Assembly: GCA_002376715.1 (NCBI GenBank)
Contig: DFOK01000111.1
Span: 1-9,039 of the forward strand
DNA: 9,039 bases
Source of the DNA: Bacteroidales bacterium UBA3543
Lineage (GTDB): Bacteria; Bacteroidota; Bacteroidia; Bacteroidales; UBA932
Direction of reading: 5' to 3'
The notes under the pieces were generated by a model. That model had not been told where the DNA came from, did no database searches, and saw only the letters and a list, made by a program, of their open reading frames with translations. The position numbers and the translations under genes were made by a program. This document shows positions 6,571-9,039 of the stretch, in pieces. How positions within the stretch are numbered: the first letter of the stretch is position 1; every line of letters begins with the position of its first letter.

Positions 6571-7632
6571 ATGAGTGCAGTCTCACTTCTAATACTCTAC
6601 TTGCTTCTGGCACTTTGCGTGTCGTTCCTTTGTTCGATAGTCGAAGCCGTTCTGCTGTCCACTCCGATCTCTTTCATAACCATGAAGGAAGATGAGGGCT
6701 TGAGATGTGCAACCCTATTCAAGAGATATAAGACAGATATCGACAGGCCTATCTCTGCCATCCTCACACTTAACACCATCGCACATACCGTGGGTGCGGC
6801 CGGAGTAGGCGCACAGGCAGCTGTCATCTTCAACAATTCCTATTTTGGACTGGTTTCCGCCATTACTACATTCCTGATACTGGTCTTTTCCGAAATTATC
6901 CCCAAGACCCTCGGCGCCTCCTATTGGAAGCGAATGACCACCTTTGCAGCATATACGATACGCGTGATGATTTTCGTCACCTATCCGTTGGTAATCCTCT
7001 TCGAAAGTCTGTCAAAGCTCCTCTCCCCCAAGGAGCAGGAGGTAACCATCAGTCGCGAGGAGGTCTCCGCAATGGTGAATGTCGGTGAGGAGGAGGGTGT
7101 CTTTGAGCAAAGCGAGAATAAAATTATTCAGAACCTCATCAAGCTCGATAGCATCAAGGCCTACGACGCTATGACCCCTAGAGTGGTTTCTGCAATTGCT
7201 TCCGAGAATATGACGCTAAAGGAGTTTTACAAAGACTCCACCTACCTCCACCACTCGAGGATACCGGTATATGCCGACTCACCCGAGTTTATTACCGGCT
7301 ACATTCTCAGAAGGGAGGCTCTTGAGTATCTTGCAGATGATAAGTTTGACGTCAAACTGGGAGACATTCGCAGGGATATTCCCTATTTCAATGAAGAAGC
7401 CTCAATCAGCGACATATGGGAGGCACTTCTCGAGCACAAAGAGCAAATTGCCCTCATAATTGACGAGTATGGCTGTTTCCAGGGAATCCTGACTCTCGAA
7501 GATATAATCGAGACCATTCTCGGTCTTGAAATTATTGACGAAATGGACGAGGTCGGAGACATGCAGCAATATGCCCGTGAACGCTGGGAGCAGAGACAGA
7601 AAAAGTACAAAGAAATAACTTTGCCGGAGTAG
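6571..7632 (+). CDS. CNNM/DUF21 membrane protein with tandem CBS domains, lacking the CorC_HlyC domain
   Basis: This is an inner-membrane protein of the CNNM/CorB-CorC superfamily, whose studied members act in Mg2+ transport. It has 353 residues. The N-terminal DUF21 domain (about 1-150) has hydrophobic segments near 4-30, 60-87, 92-112 and 124-148. Family motifs include SIVEAVLLS (22-30, Glu25), LNTIAHTVGAAGVGA (67-81) and SEIIPKTLGA (107-116). After the acidic linker VGEEEGVFEQSE come two CBS domains, about 201-255 (MTPRV at its start) and 265-325 (LIIDEYGCFQGILTLEDIIE). The protein stops soon after CBS2, so the CorC_HlyC domain found in many hemolysin-family paralogues of about 430 residues is absent. 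The frame ends cleanly at TAG, which argues for a short family type rather than a truncation. It starts 15 nt after rho and probably shares its transcript. Transport activity is not proven by sequence. Confidence 0.9.
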   Translation: MSAVSLLILYLLLALCVSFLCSIVEAVLLSTPISFITMKEDEGLRCATLFKRYKTDIDRPISAILTLNTIAHTVGAAGVGAQAAVIFNNSYFGLVSAITTFLILVFSEIIPKTLGASYWKRMTTFAAYTIRVMIFVTYPLVILFESLSKLLSPKEQEVTISREEVSAMVNVGEEEGVFEQSENKIIQNLIKLDSIKAYDAMTPRVVSAIASENMTLKEFYKDSTYLHHSRIPVYADSPEFITGYILRREALEYLADDKFDVKLGDIRRDIPYFNEEASISDIWEALLEHKEQIALIIDEYGCFQGILTLEDIIETILGLEIIDEMDEVGDMQQYARERWEQRQKKYKEITLPE

Positions 7633-7658
7633 TTTACTGGCCTATCATTTTGCCGGCA
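7622..7658. terminator. Weak inverted repeat at the convergent CNNM/clpX gene ends
   Basis: TGCCGG (7622-7627) can pair with CCGGCA (7653-7658), leaving a 25-nt loop that contains a small AGTA-GTT-TACT hairpin. On the plus strand it is followed by TATTTTT. The stem is short and the loop long, so this is at best a poor bidirectional terminator. It is listed because nothing better separates the two converging transcripts. It overlaps both coding ends. Confidence 0.2.
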
Positions 7659-8884
7659 TATTTTTCAACTTTTTCCTTGGCGTATTTGAGCGAAATGGTC
7701 ATTGACTTACGCGAACTTGTAGGTGCGTCAAACATAGCATCCAGCATAATGGTTTCACAGATGGAACGCAGTCCCCTGGCGCCGAGTTTGAACTCAATTG
7801 CCGTATCCACTATGTAATCCAGCACCTCGGGCTTGAATGAAAGCTTGATGCCGTCCATCGCAAATAGATTGACATACTGCTTGATGAGTGCATTCTTGGG
7901 CTCGGTAAGGATGGCTCTCAATGTTTCTCTATCAAGAGGATTGAGATGCGTAAGCACTGGCAGGCGTCCGATGATCTCGGGAATAAGCCCATAGGCTCTC
8001 AGATCCTGAGGTGCTATATACTGGATAAGATTGTCTTTGTCAATTTTTGCGCGTTGTTCCTGTGCCCCAAAGCCTATCACCTGCGTATTGAGACGCTGTG
8101 CAATGTGCCGTTCGATGCCTTCGAAAGCACCTCCGCAAATAAAAAGGATATTCTCGGTATTGACCGCTATCATTCTTTGTTCGGGATGTTTGCGGCCACC
8201 CTGAGGGGGAACGTTGACTATACCTCCTTCAATGATTTTCAGAAGAGCCTGCTGCACTCCCTCTCCCGACACGTCACGGGTAATCGAAGGATTGTCGCTC
8301 TTGCGGGCAATTTTGTCTATTTCATCAATAAAAACAATACCCATCTCAGCCTTGGCAACATCGTAGTCCGCATCCTGAAGAAGCCGGACGAGTATCGATT
8401 CTACATCCTCCCCTACATATCCTGCTTCGGTGAGCACTGTAGCGTCAACTATGGCAAAGGGGACATTGAGCATCTTTGCAATGGTACGAGCCATAAGAGT
8501 CTTACCCGTACCGGTAGGACCGACCAGAAGTATGTTTGACTTTTCGATGGTGTCATACTCCTTATTGTTAATCCTCTTGTAATGATTATATACAGCCACG
8601 GCAAGCGTCTTCTTGGCCTCATCCTGACCTATGACATACTGGCTCAAAAAGTCGGTTATCTCCTTTGGTTTCAGTAGAACGGGGTCACCTACAACCTTTC
8701 CGTTGGTCCTGATATAATTTCCTGCAGGATGCAAAAACTCTTTTGCATATTCGTATGCAGAAAGAACGCAATCCGAGCAGATTGAGGCATTTTCAGCCGA
8801 AATGAGCAGTTCCACCTGATCCTGACCTCTGCCACAGAAAACGCAATGTCCCTGTATCGGTATACCGTCTTTTTTCTTTGCCAT
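7634..8884 (-). CDS. clpX: ATP-dependent Clp protease ATP-binding subunit ClpX
   Basis: ClpX is the AAA+ unfoldase that selects substrates, unfolds them and feeds them to the ClpP peptidase in the cytoplasm. The 416 residues match the family's usual length. The N-terminal zinc-binding domain has Cys14, Cys17, Cys36 and Cys39. The motor shows Walker A GPTGTGKT (122-129), pore loop GYVG (155-158), Walker B IVFIDEIDK (183-191), the GGRKHP loop (229-234), the ClpP-docking IGF motif (270-272), an arginine-finger Arg in EIIGRLP (Arg307) and sensor 2 GARGLRS (368-374). All key motifs are present, so it should be functional with ClpP. The ATG at 8884 begins MAKKKDG after an A-rich stretch without a Shine-Dalgarno. 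It lies 69 nt downstream of clpP on the same strand, the usual clpP-clpX order, and no promoter was recognised between them. Confidence 0.98.
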   Translation of the reverse strand: MAKKKDGIPIQGHCVFCGRGQDQVELLISAENASICSDCVLSAYEYAKEFLHPAGNYIRTNGKVVGDPVLLKPKEITDFLSQYVIGQDEAKKTLAVAVYNHYKRINNKEYDTIEKSNILLVGPTGTGKTLMARTIAKMLNVPFAIVDATVLTEAGYVGEDVESILVRLLQDADYDVAKAEMGIVFIDEIDKIARKSDNPSITRDVSGEGVQQALLKIIEGGIVNVPPQGGRKHPEQRMIAVNTENILFICGGAFEGIERHIAQRLNTQVIGFGAQEQRAKIDKDNLIQYIAPQDLRAYGLIPEIIGRLPVLTHLNPLDRETLRAILTEPKNALIKQYVNLFAMDGIKLSFKPEVLDYIVDTAIEFKLGARGLRSICETIMLDAMFDAPTSSRKSMTISLKYAKEKVEKYAGKMIGQ

Positions 8885-8919
8885 GCTATTATTTAATTTT
8901 TAATCAAAACTCCACACTT

Positions 8920-8947
8920 CCCCGCACCCTGTACCCCGTACCCCGTA
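8920..8947 (-). repeat. Four tandem 7-bp G-rich repeats, G-quadruplex-capable, between clpP and clpX
   Basis: On the transcribed (minus) sense the units are TACGGGG, TACGGGG, TACAGGG and TGCGGGG, so two are perfect and two differ by one base each. The four G-runs (8941-8944, 8934-8937, 8927-8929, 8920-8923) are separated by 3, 4 and 3 nt, which satisfies the canonical G-quadruplex pattern on the mRNA strand. The array lies 6 nt after the clpP stop and 35 nt before the clpX start, in an otherwise AT-rich spacer. Its function is unknown. Confidence 0.85.
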
Positions 8948-8953
8948 ACTCTA

Positions 8954-9039
8954 TCATTTCTTCTTATTCCGTGATACAATCTCATCCACCATTCCATAGT
9001 CGAGTGCCTCTTGAGAGGTCATCCAGAAATCCCTATCGG
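8954..9039 (-). CDS. clpP: ATP-dependent Clp protease proteolytic subunit ClpP, C-terminal end (partial)
   Basis: Only the last 27 codons and the TGA stop lie in the window; the gene continues beyond 9039. The visible peptide begins DRDFWMTSQEALDYGMVDEI and ends in SRNKKK. It matches the conserved ClpP C-terminus, where (T/D)RDxxM(T/S)xxEAxxYGxxDxI forms the last helix and strand of the handle region and carries the final active-site Asp (the D of DRD, as the catalytic-triad aspartate). The catalytic Ser and His are outside the window. ClpP forms the double-heptamer peptidase chamber with which ClpX docks. Gene order clpP-clpX on the same strand supports the call. Confidence 0.9.
   Translation of the reverse strand, partial: DRDFWMTSQEALDYGMVDEIVSRNKKK

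Noticed and set aside
7946..8539. A 197-codon open frame on the plus strand, antisense to clpX
   Set aside because: It lies wholly opposite the highly conserved AAA+ core of clpX, shows no recognisable domain, and is explained by the codon use of the real gene.
8952..8976. TATCA/TGATA inverted repeat at the clpP end as a terminator
   Set aside because: Only a 5-bp AT-rich stem with a 15-nt loop inside coding sequence and no following U-run; likely chance.

Overview
The window comes from a Bacteroidota chromosome, most likely order Bacteroidales. The evidence is promoters of the TAnnTTTG (-7) / TTTG (-33) type, AT-rich leaders without Shine-Dalgarno sequences, a Bacteroidota-type large LptD-like protein, a Rho factor with a very long charged disordered insertion, and moderate GC content. 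Family and genus cannot be fixed from this sequence. No mobile element, CRISPR array, phage gene, tRNA or rRNA is visible, and the region reads as conserved core genome.

Layout, left to right. (1) On the minus strand, a secreted N-acetylmuramoyl-L-alanine amidase with a C-terminal SPOR domain (start chosen at 1195). (2) A 69-bp divergent promoter region with a dyad-symmetric element. (3) On the plus strand, an LptD-like outer-membrane LPS-assembly protein, then ridA. (4) A 125-bp spacer with a well-formed promoter and a leader that can fold into a nested hairpin, then rho. (5) 15 nt later, a CNNM/DUF21-CBS membrane protein, whose stop codon lies one base from the stop codon of the next gene. 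(6) On the minus strand, clpX, preceded by a 69-bp spacer carrying four tandem 7-bp G-rich repeats, and the last 27 codons of clpP at the window edge.

Functionally there are three modules. One serves the envelope: peptidoglycan cleavage at the septum or wall, and LPS export, transcribed divergently from a shared region. One is rho with a co-oriented membrane protein, under its own promoter with a structured leader. The third is the clpP-clpX protease operon. ridA (enamine/imine deaminase) sits between the first two and is probably read through from lptD.

I do not see a new multi-gene system here. The signals most worth a second look are non-coding or intrinsically disordered: the rho leader hairpin with a possible overlapping short reading frame, the AT-hook-like modules in the Rho insertion, the G-quadruplex-capable heptamer array between clpP and clpX, and the dyad between the amidase and lptD promoters.
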